The notes under the pieces: model-generated | Told to the model about the DNA's origin: nothing | What the model saw: the letters and a program-made list of their open reading frames with translations, nothing else | The model's database searches: none | NCBI GenBank assembly: GCA_003151375.1 | Contig: PLXI01000113.1 | Coordinates: forward strand, 1 to 8,706 | Origin: Hyphomicrobiales bacterium | GTDB lineage: Bacteria; Pseudomonadota; Alphaproteobacteria; Rhizobiales; Aestuariivirgaceae | Reading direction: 5' to 3' | Length of the DNA: 8,706 nt | Translations under genes and position numbers: made by a program | Part shown: positions 1 to 6,295 of the stretch, in pieces | How the letters are laid out: each line of letters begins with the position of its first letter | Numbering within the stretch: position 1 is the first letter of the stretch

Positions 1-885
1 ACGCGGCAAAAGCTTGAATAGGCCGAAAGACAACACGCGGCCATTTAAGCCTTGAAACCATTCATTGATATTGGCAATGGCCAAGCAGAAGGCGGCGGGC
101 TCTCCCTTCCATGAGGCGATTTGAACGGCCTTGGCATCAAGTAACATTTTGAAAAGTTGCGCCAGCATGGCCACTTCAGCTCTCGTGAAAGGAACATAAT
201 TCCAGTTTTCTGACCATGCGTCATTGAAGATATCCATCACGATATCAATCTCGCTGGCCATGTTCTTTTTATTGAGAGGGCGGATGGTGAGATCGCCTGA
301 GGCCATCATCCGGTCAACCATCTTGCGCATAGTGGGCGGCAAGCCTTTCACATTGTCGAACTCATAAGCCAACACATCTTTGGCCTTGGTGAAGCCCTGT
401 TCTTCGACGCGTTTTTGATAATAGCGTGTGGCGTGGCCCATCATCATATTGGGCATGGTGTCAAAGCCATCGATGAGCAATCCGGTTTCATCATTGATGG
501 AAAAAGAAAAAGGCCCAAGTGCGCGCTTCATGCCTTTGGCGCGCAGCCAGTCTTCAGCGGCTTTGAATAGAGCGGCAAAAACTTCGGGATCGTCAACGGC
601 TTCAAGAAAACCGAATTGCCCAGTTGCGTCCTTATAACGTTCTTGGTGCAACTGGCAGACTTGCGCTGAAATGCGGCCAACGGGTTTGCCATCTTTTTCT
701 GCAATGAAAAGCTGGGCTGTAGCGTGCTGGAAATAGGGGTTTTTCTTTTCGCTCAGATGTTCAAAGCGTTCGAGAAACAACGGGGCCACCCAGTTGGGAT
801 CGCTGGCATAAATCGGGAAAGGCACTTTTAAAAAGGTGATCTGGTCTTTTTTATTTAACACGGGGCGAATGGAGATGGATGACAT
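1..885 (-). CDS. GNAT-superfamily protein, YghO-like ('dATP pyrophosphohydrolase' family), 3' end cut off by window
   Basis: Open reading frame of 295 codons from ATG at 885 to the window edge, with no stop, so the C-terminus is missing. Family members are roughly 370-390 residues as I recall, so about three quarters is visible. Recognisable motifs: GRISAQ (residues 70-75, beta strand of the first GNAT-like half), FGFLE (91-95), GPFSFSINDETG (124-135) followed by LLIDGFD (136-142), the MMM/YY segment around 147-156, and EEQGFTKAKDVLAYE (161-175). The second half starts near 197 with LTIRPLN. This arrangement matches the alphaproteobacterial proteins that databases label either YghO-like N-acetyltransferase or, by old transfer, dATP pyrophosphohydrolase. 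No Nudix box or nucleotide hydrolase motif is visible, so I trust the acetyltransferase-like fold more than the enzyme name. The substrate is unknown. A weak AAAAGGG lies 9 nt before the ATG. It is divergent from the Nudix gene across 52 nt. Confidence 0.85.
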   Translation of the reverse strand, partial: MSSISIRPVLNKKDQITFLKVPFPIYASDPNWVAPLFLERFEHLSEKKNPYFQHATAQLFIAEKDGKPVGRISAQVCQLHQERYKDATGQFGFLEAVDDPEVFAALFKAAEDWLRAKGMKRALGPFSFSINDETGLLIDGFDTMPNMMMGHATRYYQKRVEEQGFTKAKDVLAYEFDNVKGLPPTMRKMVDRMMASGDLTIRPLNKKNMASEIDIVMDIFNDAWSENWNYVPFTRAEVAMLAQLFKMLLDAKAVQIASWKGEPAAFCLAIANINEWFQGLNGRVLSFGLFKLLPR

Positions 886-937
886 GGCGGCCGGCCCTTT
901 TGCAATTTTCTGCGACTAGATTTAATGAGGTGATTAA
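886..937. promoter_or_regulatory. divergent intergenic spacer, probable promoter region for both flanking genes
   Basis: These 52 nt separate the start codons of the leftward GNAT-like gene and the rightward Nudix gene, so both transcripts must start here or inside the opposing gene. The middle is AT-rich (TTTTGCAATTTT around 898-909 and TAGATTTAAT at 917-926). No well-spaced -35/-10 pair can be defended: TTGCAA at 900-905 and TTTAAT at 921-926 are only 15 nt apart. Called from gene orientation, not from a motif. Confidence 0.35.
927..933 (+). promoter_or_regulatory. ribosome binding site of the Nudix gene
   Basis: GAGGTGA lies 4 nt before the ATG at 938. It is a good match to the anti-Shine-Dalgarno sequence though slightly close, and it supports 938 over later in-frame ATGs (residues 22 and 24). 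Confidence 0.6.
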
Positions 938-1441
938 ATGAAGGAGAGGCGCCTGATTGGCAAGGGCAAAAGGGGCACATTAGCAGTGATTAAGTTTCCG
1001 ATGTTTATGTTCAAATTCTATTCGCGCATCACGCGGGGCAAAACCCTTGGGGCGCGGGTGGCAGTGTTTGATGAACAGGGCCGGGTGTTGCTGGTCAAGG
1101 CCAACTATGTCAGCGGTTGGAACTTGCCGGGTGGCGGTGTTGATCCAGGCGAGACTTTGCGCGGGGCGGCAATACGTGAATTACGCGAAGAGGCCAGTGT
1201 TGAGCCGTTGGAAAGGTTGCAGCTTCATGGCATTTTCTCCGCTGAAACGTCGTTTCGCGGCGATCATGTGGCGGTTTATGTGTGTCGCAAATTCCGGCAA
1301 GCCCAATTCACTGCAAATATAGAGATTACACACGCGCAGTTTTTCCCGACAGATGGGTTACCAACAGACCTTAACCAAGGTGCGAGAGCACGGATCGGGG
1401 AAATCATATCTGGCGCGGACCATCTTCCCGATGATTGGTAG
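938..1441 (+). CDS. Nudix (MutT-type) hydrolase
   Basis: A 167-residue cytosolic protein that would hydrolyse a nucleoside diphosphate linked to another group; the substrate cannot be read from the sequence. The Nudix fold covers about residues 37-155: strand VAVFDEQGRVLLVKA (41-55), WNLPGGG (61-67), then the Nudix box from G66 to V88. Its catalytic and metal-binding residues E72, R80, E81, E84 and E85 are all present. The usual glycine near the end of the box (REUxEExGU) is Ser87. The N-terminal 36 residues are basic and aromatic/hydrophobic (PMFMFKFYSR at 21-30), as in related alphaproteobacterial Nudix proteins that begin with a short region before KTLGAR. The gene ends in tandem stops TAG TAG (1439-1444). 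It lies 90 nt before the tautomerase gene on the same strand, so co-transcription is possible. Fold and class are secure, specificity is not. Confidence 0.9.
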   Translation: MKERRLIGKGKRGTLAVIKFPMFMFKFYSRITRGKTLGARVAVFDEQGRVLLVKANYVSGWNLPGGGVDPGETLRGAAIRELREEASVEPLERLQLHGIFSAETSFRGDHVAVYVCRKFRQAQFTANIEITHAQFFPTDGLPTDLNQGARARIGEIISGADHLPDDW

Positions 1442-1519
1442 TAGATCAGTTTGAATCTATCGATTATTGGCGGGCCATCGCGTCCGAACCGCAATTCCTA
1501 TATGCTTGGTGGAAAGCGC

Positions 1520-1523
1520 GGAG
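1520..1523 (+). promoter_or_regulatory. ribosome binding site that decides the tautomerase start
   Basis: GGAG sits 8 nt before the ATG at 1532. The upstream in-frame TTG at 1451 has no such signal and would add 27 residues before the catalytic proline, so this site supports the short form. Confidence 0.6.
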
Positions 1524-1531
1524 TTGGACTA

Positions 1532-1759
1532 ATGCCATATGTGAAAGTTGAGATCGCCAAAGGCATCGCTTCTGTTGAACAGAAAAAGGCTGTAATCCGA
1601 GGTATGACGGACGTACTCGTTAAAGAGCTTGGGCGTAACCCGGAATATATCTTTGTTGTAATCGATGAGATTGATACAGACAATTGGGGCCGGAAGGGGT
1701 TGTCGCTGACTGAGCTTTGGCAGCAATCACAATTGCAGCAAACGAAGGATCCCACTTGA
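1532..1759 (+). CDS. 4-oxalocrotonate tautomerase-family protein
   Basis: A 75-residue protein starting MPYVKVEIAKG. In this superfamily the initiator Met is removed and Pro1 is the catalytic base for keto-enol tautomerisation, so the ATG at 1532 is the functional start; a longer frame from 1451 would bury the proline and is rejected. The family's single beta-alpha-beta unit is visible: strand 2-8, helix about 14-32 (EQKKAVIRGMTDVLVKEL), strand 39-45 (IFVVIDE), and the DNWGRKG turn at 49-55 (mature numbering), which is typical of the NWG-containing branch. Arg11 and Arg39 of classical 4-oxalocrotonate tautomerase have no counterpart, so catechol meta-cleavage activity should not be assumed. 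Subunits of this size normally form dimers or hexamers. There are no catabolic neighbours. It follows the Nudix gene by 90 nt. Confidence 0.88.
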   Translation: MPYVKVEIAKGIASVEQKKAVIRGMTDVLVKELGRNPEYIFVVIDEIDTDNWGRKGLSLTELWQQSQLQQTKDPT

Positions 1760-1915
1760 TACCTAAAGGTTCCCGAGGCGAAATTGTCTGGCAGATTTGC
1801 TTGACGCTGTGCCCCTTGGGCCTGTAAGTGGCCGCCCATGAGATTCATTAACACCCGACGAGCCAGCCGTTTCGCTTAAGCGCCCTTGCATCAGCTTGGG
1901 CAGATTTAACCGTAA
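1760..1915. other. intergenic region before the YhbS-like GNAT gene, with a 10-bp palindrome
   Basis: This 156-nt non-coding stretch separates two same-strand genes. It contains a perfect palindrome CGCTTAAGCG at 1873-1882, 33 nt before the next ATG, and GC-rich short inverted pieces around 1811-1837 (CCCTTGGG, GGCC...GGCC). No stem followed by a T run was found, so no intrinsic terminator is called. TTGACG at 1801-1806 resembles a -35 box, but the matching -10 (TGTAAG, 1823-1828) is poor. A promoter for the GNAT gene probably lies here by position only. Confidence 0.35.
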
Positions 1916-2479
1916 ATGATTGGCCCCACGATGATGTCTCATTCCCTCCCACTGGTTACTGAACAACACCCGCAAGATCAGGCAGAAATTGAAACGCTGC
2001 TGGATTTGGCCTTTGGCATTGGCAGACGTGCCAAAACCACTTATCGCTTGCGTGAAGGCAATGTGGCAGCTGCGGGGCTTTCGCTGATTGTGCGCGAAGC
2101 GGGTTTTGGCATTGTGGGTTCCATCAGCTTTTGGCCGATACTCATAGGTGAGGCGCAAACACCCGCTTTATTGCTGGGGCCGCTGGCTATTCATCCACAG
2201 AGGCAGAACCAAGGTATTGGCAGGGCGTTGCTGCACGAGAGCTTGGCTAAGGCCAAAGTGCTGGGCCATAAATTGATCATTCTGATTGGTGATGCGCCAT
2301 ATTATTTGAAGGCCGGTTTTCGATATGCACCCGTCAACCAAATTGAAATGCCAGGGCCGGTTGATCCCAAACGTTTGCTTTATTTGGAGTTAGAGGCGGG
2401 TAGCTTGGCACAAGCGCAGGGGCTAGCTTTGCCGCTTTTCAGATGGAGCGAAATTATCGCCCTTCGCGGCGCCACATAA
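1916..2479 (+). CDS. GNAT family N-acetyltransferase, YhbS-like
   Basis: A 187-residue cytosolic acetyltransferase that would transfer acetyl from acetyl-CoA to an amine; acceptor unknown. An N-terminal segment FGIGRRAKTTYRLREGN (33-49) is typical of the YhbS-like group. Strand 4, LLLGPLAIHP (86-95), leads into the acetyl-CoA pyrophosphate loop Q97-x-x-G100-x-G102. GDAPYYLKAGF (125-135) is the usual motif B region before the last strands. The start is uncertain: ATGs at 1916, 1931 and 1934 all lack a clear Shine-Dalgarno sequence, and the conserved region begins only near residue 11, so any could be used. Its last 26 bp overlap the end of the opposite-strand membrane-protein gene, so the two transcripts converge with no room for a terminator between them. 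Confidence 0.88.
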   Translation: MIGPTMMSHSLPLVTEQHPQDQAEIETLLDLAFGIGRRAKTTYRLREGNVAAAGLSLIVREAGFGIVGSISFWPILIGEAQTPALLLGPLAIHPQRQNQGIGRALLHESLAKAKVLGHKLIILIGDAPYYLKAGFRYAPVNQIEMPGPVDPKRLLYLELEAGSLAQAQGLALPLFRWSEIIALRGAT

Positions 2480-4517
2480 GGCTTACCAAAACCAACAGGG
2501 CCGCGAGGCTAAGCAGCGTGGCGAAGAGGTCAAGCTCCCTAACCGCCAAGGTTTTTGTCTCGCCATTGGCGCGCAGCGCCATAAAGCCAGCACCGGCATA
2601 GCTTTGTGATGGGCCTTGCGTGGTTAACCGAGGCATGCCGTCCTCTAGCCAGAACGTCCCGCCGCCAGTGGCTGCCGTGGCAGGCTCTAGCATTTTGGGG
2701 GTGGCCAGAAGATCATTTACTTCCTTAGCGTCGCCGTTGCCTGCCACCGTCACGGCCTGCAGCGGGCCATCGAGCAGCGCATAAGTACCAGCCTCATCAG
2801 GTGTGAAGCGGCCTTGGAAATGGCCTGGGCCAATTTCCTTCAGCGGCACTTGGCTTTCTTTGCCAGAAGGGCTGCGTGATGTGACACTTTCATAGTTAGG
2901 TTTAAGGCCGTAGCGATCGACGATAATATCTGCACCTTGCCCATGTGCAGCAATACGCTCTTCTTCCAGCTCCGGCTGTTTCATCGTCCAATGTGCAATG
3001 CGCTTCAACAGGTCGGCTTCGGGGCCGCCGCCATCGTAGCCGCGCGCCCACAGCCAGCCTTGATCCGACAGTAGTTGTGCCACGCGGCCTTTGCCCACGC
3101 GGCGCGTGACCAGCAGGGGCTTGGCATCAGGTCCTTCGAGCAATACTTGCGTATCACCATCAGAGGTGATGGGGGTTGCATCAATCAGGCGGAACCATTG
3201 CCCCCACTTGGGATCAGTGCGGCTTGCACCTTTCAAGTCTTGCGTTATGGGATGCTTTTCGCCAATCGCGCTGAGCTTTGGCTTGAATGGCGTTTCAATT
3301 ACTTGGCCTGTGGGTTCGGCTGCCAAAACATCGTCCAGCGGAGTCGAAGCAAGGCCGTCCGCTTCGGCAAAATCCGGGCCCGAAGCAATGAGCAGAGCGC
3401 CGCCGTTTCGCACATAGTCAGCAACATTGCCGAGATAGCCATCTGGCAGAACGCTTTCGCGGGTATAGCGATCAAAAATGACCAGATCGAATTTGGTTAG
3501 CTTATCCTCAAAGAGCTCTTTGGTGGGAAAGGCGATCAGTGAGAGTTCATTGAGCGGGGTTGCATCTTGTTTTTCCGCAGGGCGCAAAATGGTAAAATGG
3601 ACCAGATCAACCGAAGTGTCGGCCTTGAGCAGATTGCGCCACGTGCGTTCACCCGCGTTGGGCTGGCCAGAAACCAGCAACACGCGCAGGCGGTCTCTAA
3701 TGCCATTCACAATGGCGAGATCGGTATTATTGGCAGCGGACAATTCGCCGGGGCGCACTTCAGCTGAAAGTGAAATGAAATTTTGGCCGGCATGGGTGAT
3801 GGGGATTTTAATTTCGCCGGCGGCACCCGGCTTCACGACCAATTTCTGCGGATCTTCACCCGGCAACGAAACTGAGACGGGAACATCCGCACCATTGCCG
3901 CCTTGATCTTCGACATGGAAATTGATGGTGGCCACATCGCCCACCAAAATATATTCAGGCGCATGATCGATCACCAATCTGCGATCGCTGTCTTTTTTGC
4001 TGCCGGTGATCAACGCATGGATAGGGCCTTGCAGGTTTTTTAAAGCGGCGGCATTTGGCACATCATGTACTTGGCCATCTGTCACTATAATTGCACCAGC
4101 AAAGCGGCTTGGCGGAATATCGGACATGGCGTGAGCAAGCGCGGCGAATGCCTTGGTGCCGCCAGTGGTATCATCGACACTTGAAGCAACGGTGGCGATG
4201 CGCACCTCAGTGTTACTCTGCAGTTCGAGTTCATTGCGCAAGCTTTCCACCGCCTGGTCAGTCTGTTCAATGCGGTGGGTGATTTTCTGGCTATCGGTAT
4301 GATCAACCACGATGACAGTAATGTCGGTCAGCTTCTGGTTTTCATTCTGATCGATGATGGGGTTGAACAGTGCCGCAAGTAACAAAACGCCCGCAGCTCC
4401 GCGCAAATACCGACCACGCAAACGGAACCAGAAGAGAGCAGCCACAAGCACAGCAATGCCCAAGCCAAGTGCAATCAACGCTGGTAAGGGCAAGGTTGGC
4501 GAAAAGGTCAAATTCAT
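2454..4517 (-). CDS. large membrane protein with periplasmic vWA-like and GATase1-like domains
   Basis: A 687-residue last gene of the operon. Two N-terminal membrane segments (about 8-31 and 38-55) flank a basic loop RLRGRYLRG, and a third lies at 663-682 followed by RREGR. The positive-inside rule therefore puts residues 56-660 in the periplasm. Order of domains: vWA-like region 64-172 with a partial metal motif D72-x-T74-x-S76 and VTDGQ (145-149); Ig-like segment about 182-270; GATase1-like region about 275-515 (RVLLVSGQPNAGERTWRNLL, LVIFDRY, YVRNGGALLIASGPDF, GKGRVAQLLSDQGWLW); and a second beta-rich segment 520-595. Databases often call such proteins glutamine amidotransferase, but there is not one cysteine in the whole protein, so the Cys-dependent reaction is impossible. 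ATG 4517 overlaps the previous stop as ATGA (4514-4517), indicating coupled translation. Likely a partner of the MoxR/DUF58/DUF4159 proteins; exact function unknown. Confidence 0.88.
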   Translation of the reverse strand: MNLTFSPTLPLPALIALGLGIAVLVAALFWFRLRGRYLRGAAGVLLLAALFNPIIDQNENQKLTDITVIVVDHTDSQKITHRIEQTDQAVESLRNELELQSNTEVRIATVASSVDDTTGGTKAFAALAHAMSDIPPSRFAGAIIVTDGQVHDVPNAAALKNLQGPIHALITGSKKDSDRRLVIDHAPEYILVGDVATINFHVEDQGGNGADVPVSVSLPGEDPQKLVVKPGAAGEIKIPITHAGQNFISLSAEVRPGELSAANNTDLAIVNGIRDRLRVLLVSGQPNAGERTWRNLLKADTSVDLVHFTILRPAEKQDATPLNELSLIAFPTKELFEDKLTKFDLVIFDRYTRESVLPDGYLGNVADYVRNGGALLIASGPDFAEADGLASTPLDDVLAAEPTGQVIETPFKPKLSAIGEKHPITQDLKGASRTDPKWGQWFRLIDATPITSDGDTQVLLEGPDAKPLLVTRRVGKGRVAQLLSDQGWLWARGYDGGGPEADLLKRIAHWTMKQPELEEERIAAHGQGADIIVDRYGLKPNYESVTSRSPSGKESQVPLKEIGPGHFQGRFTPDEAGTYALLDGPLQAVTVAGNGDAKEVNDLLATPKMLEPATAATGGGTFWLEDGMPRLTTQGPSQSYAGAGFMALRANGETKTLAVRELDLFATLLSLAALLVLVSLMWRREGR

Positions 4518-6280
4518 GGATTGCCCAATCTTTCCAGAATTTGGGGAATGTGCACTTGATCGGTTTTGTAATTTCCGGTCAGCACATACATTACCACGTT
4601 GATGCCCACCCGCATCGCCATTTCGCGTTGGCGCGAGCTGCCCGGCACCATGGCATAAAGCGGTTGGCCCGCGTCATCTGTTGCCCAAGCCGCAGCATAA
4701 TCATTGGCCCCTATGATGATGCCGGAAACATTATCAAAGCCTGATGCCGCCGGATCATCAGAGCTTTCCACCCAGAGAGGAGCACCTTCATAGCGGCCCG
4801 GAAAATCTTTGAGCAGGTAAAAACTTTTCGTCAGCGCATGGCCCTCCGGTACTGGCACTAAAGGTGGCACATCAATATTGGCAAGAATGCGCCTCAAAGC
4901 CTGGCTTGATGGATCGTCACCCAATTGAGCGGTCTGATCACGCAGATCAAAGAATACTGTTCCGCCGTTTTTCATATATTGGGCAACATTGTTGCGGGCC
5001 TTGGGGCTTAGGCTTTCTGCTTCAGCGACGACGGGCCAATAAATCAGTGGATAAAACACCAACTCGTCGCTTTCAACGTTCACCGCAATGGGATCACCTA
5101 GCACAGCGGAACTGCGGTCCATAACGACTTGCCCCAAGGATTTGAGGCCGGCTTCGGTGGCAGCATCGATGTCGGCATCACCAGTTTTGACAAAGGCCAA
5201 ATGCGTCATCAGTGCCGCTTGGGCTTCATCTGCCGCGAATGCAGGTTTAGGGTGGGGCAGCAGCAATGCCAGTGCAATGAGAACGGGGGTTGCTTTACGC
5301 GCCAAATGGCCGCCCATAAACAAGGCGGCTAAGCCATCCGCAATGAACAGCAATGTCGCTAGAAGAAACAGTAATGGCGCATAAGCCTTTGTATCGGCTG
5401 GCTTGAGAGGCGCGAATGCGACATCTTGCGCGAGTGGCGCCAGATCAAGTGGCACAATATGCAAATTCACTGCGCGGGTTTCATTGCCACGCACATAAAG
5501 CCCAGCGGGCGTTAAAGGTGAGGCTTTGGCTGAAGTAATATCTTTGGCAGCGATGGGTTTGATATCGCGGATAGGTGAGATGAGATCGGCTGTGCCAGTT
5601 AACGTCAGTTGAGGGGCGAAATCGCCCACAGCACCTGCACCTGCGCCTTGGGCAGCGGGATCGCCTGCCGCTGGTGCCATATCCGCCAGCCTTTGCATGA
5701 TGGCAGCAAAAGTTCCGGTGAGCGGCAAATTAGACCAATCGGCATTGGCGGTGATGTGAAACAACACCAGGCGCCCATTGCCCAGCTTTGATGAGGTGAT
5801 GAGCGGTGTGCCGTCAGCCAAACTGGCCCAGGTTTTTTCCGGCAAGGTCGCGTCAGGATCAGCCAGAAGTTGGCGCGAGATGGTGGCGTTGGGGTCAACG
5901 GCGATACCAGCAAGCGGCCCCTGATCGGGAAAGGGCCTTATGGTTTGAGGTGTTTCCCATGACAGAGAGGAGCCGAGATTTCGGTCGCCCTCACGCAGTT
6001 TGACGGGCAGCAAATCATCCGCACCGGCCGCCAAATTGGGCCCAGCAAAGCGGATCAGAAGGCCACCCTTTTTCACCCAGGCCGCAATGGCATCGTGGTC
6101 TTCTGGCGGCAGTTGGCCGATATCAGACAGAATCAGCATGGAGAGGCCAGCGGATAGCGCGTCTTTCAATTCTTGGGTGTTGCTTGGTGTGATGATTTCG
6201 GCCTGTGCCGCGAGAGCAGTGACGAGATAGTGGCTATCCTCTAGCAAAGGCTGGCCAGTTGCCGCGGCTTCCCCAGACAT
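4514..6280 (-). CDS. DUF4159 protein, C-terminal part of a BatA-DUF4159 gene split by an in-frame stop
   Basis: A 588-codon open frame. Residues 1-200 form a GATase-like domain (LSMLILSDIGQLPPEDHDAI, AAWVKKGGLLIRFAGPNLAA, NGRLVLFHITANADWSNL). A membrane segment lies at 301-323. HLARKATPVLIALALLLP...AFA (325-349) then resembles an internal signal peptide with a possible cut after AFA. The DUF4159 domain follows (about 353-575) with LAFVKTGDADIDAATEAGL, FYPLIYWPV (409-417), NGGTVFFDLRDQ and VMYVLTGNYKTDQVHIP. In relatives this region is, from memory, continuous with the BatA part encoded just upstream. Here a TAA (6293-6295) separates them in the same frame, with four codons (TAGL) between the stop and ATG 6280. 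That ATG has no convincing ribosome binding site, and the product would lack the N-terminal anchors. Contains no cysteine. The end overlaps the next gene by ATGA. It may be expressed by reinitiation or readthrough, or be a broken gene. Confidence 0.8.
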   Translation of the reverse strand: MSGEAAATGQPLLEDSHYLVTALAAQAEIITPSNTQELKDALSAGLSMLILSDIGQLPPEDHDAIAAWVKKGGLLIRFAGPNLAAGADDLLPVKLREGDRNLGSSLSWETPQTIRPFPDQGPLAGIAVDPNATISRQLLADPDATLPEKTWASLADGTPLITSSKLGNGRLVLFHITANADWSNLPLTGTFAAIMQRLADMAPAAGDPAAQGAGAGAVGDFAPQLTLTGTADLISPIRDIKPIAAKDITSAKASPLTPAGLYVRGNETRAVNLHIVPLDLAPLAQDVAFAPLKPADTKAYAPLLFLLATLLFIADGLAALFMGGHLARKATPVLIALALLLPHPKPAFAADEAQAALMTHLAFVKTGDADIDAATEAGLKSLGQVVMDRSSAVLGDPIAVNVESDELVFYPLIYWPVVAEAESLSPKARNNVAQYMKNGGTVFFDLRDQTAQLGDDPSSQALRRILANIDVPPLVPVPEGHALTKSFYLLKDFPGRYEGAPLWVESSDDPAASGFDNVSGIIIGANDYAAAWATDDAGQPLYAMVPGSSRQREMAMRVGINVVMYVLTGNYKTDQVHIPQILERLGNP

Positions 6281-6292
6281 GAGGCCAGCAGT

Positions 6293-6295
6293 TTA
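6293..6295 (-). other. in-frame TAA interrupting the BatA-DUF4159 reading frame
   Basis: On the minus strand the codons read GAT GGT TGG CGG CGG TAA ACT GCT GGC CTC ATG TCT GGG, i.e. D-G-W-R-R-stop-T-A-G-L-M-S-G. Both sides are in one frame and together look like the continuous linker of homologues (remembered as LLDxRWRRRxVGLVSG). One base change would restore sense. No frameshift is involved. Confidence 0.85.

Noticed and set aside
428..637. Plus-strand 69-codon frame inside the first gene
   Set aside because: It lies within the opposite strand of the continuous 295-codon GNAT-like frame and encodes no recognisable motif.
1442..1459. Inverted repeat TAGAT...ATCTA after the Nudix gene as a terminator
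   Set aside because: The stem is only 5 AT-rich base pairs with an 8-nt loop and no T run follows.
1801..1829. Sigma-70-type promoter with TTGACG before the acetyltransferase gene
   Set aside because: The -35 is good but the best -10 at acceptable spacing (TGTAAG) is poor, so it is mentioned only in the intergenic entry.
1498..2158. Minus-strand open frames opposite the tautomerase and acetyltransferase genes (118 and 131 codons)
   Set aside because: They are antisense shadows of recognised protein families, with no start signal or domain of their own.
3075..3906. Plus-strand open frames of 141-142 codons inside the 687-residue gene
   Set aside because: They lie antisense to a well-supported gene, have no recognisable domain, and overlap each other in different frames.
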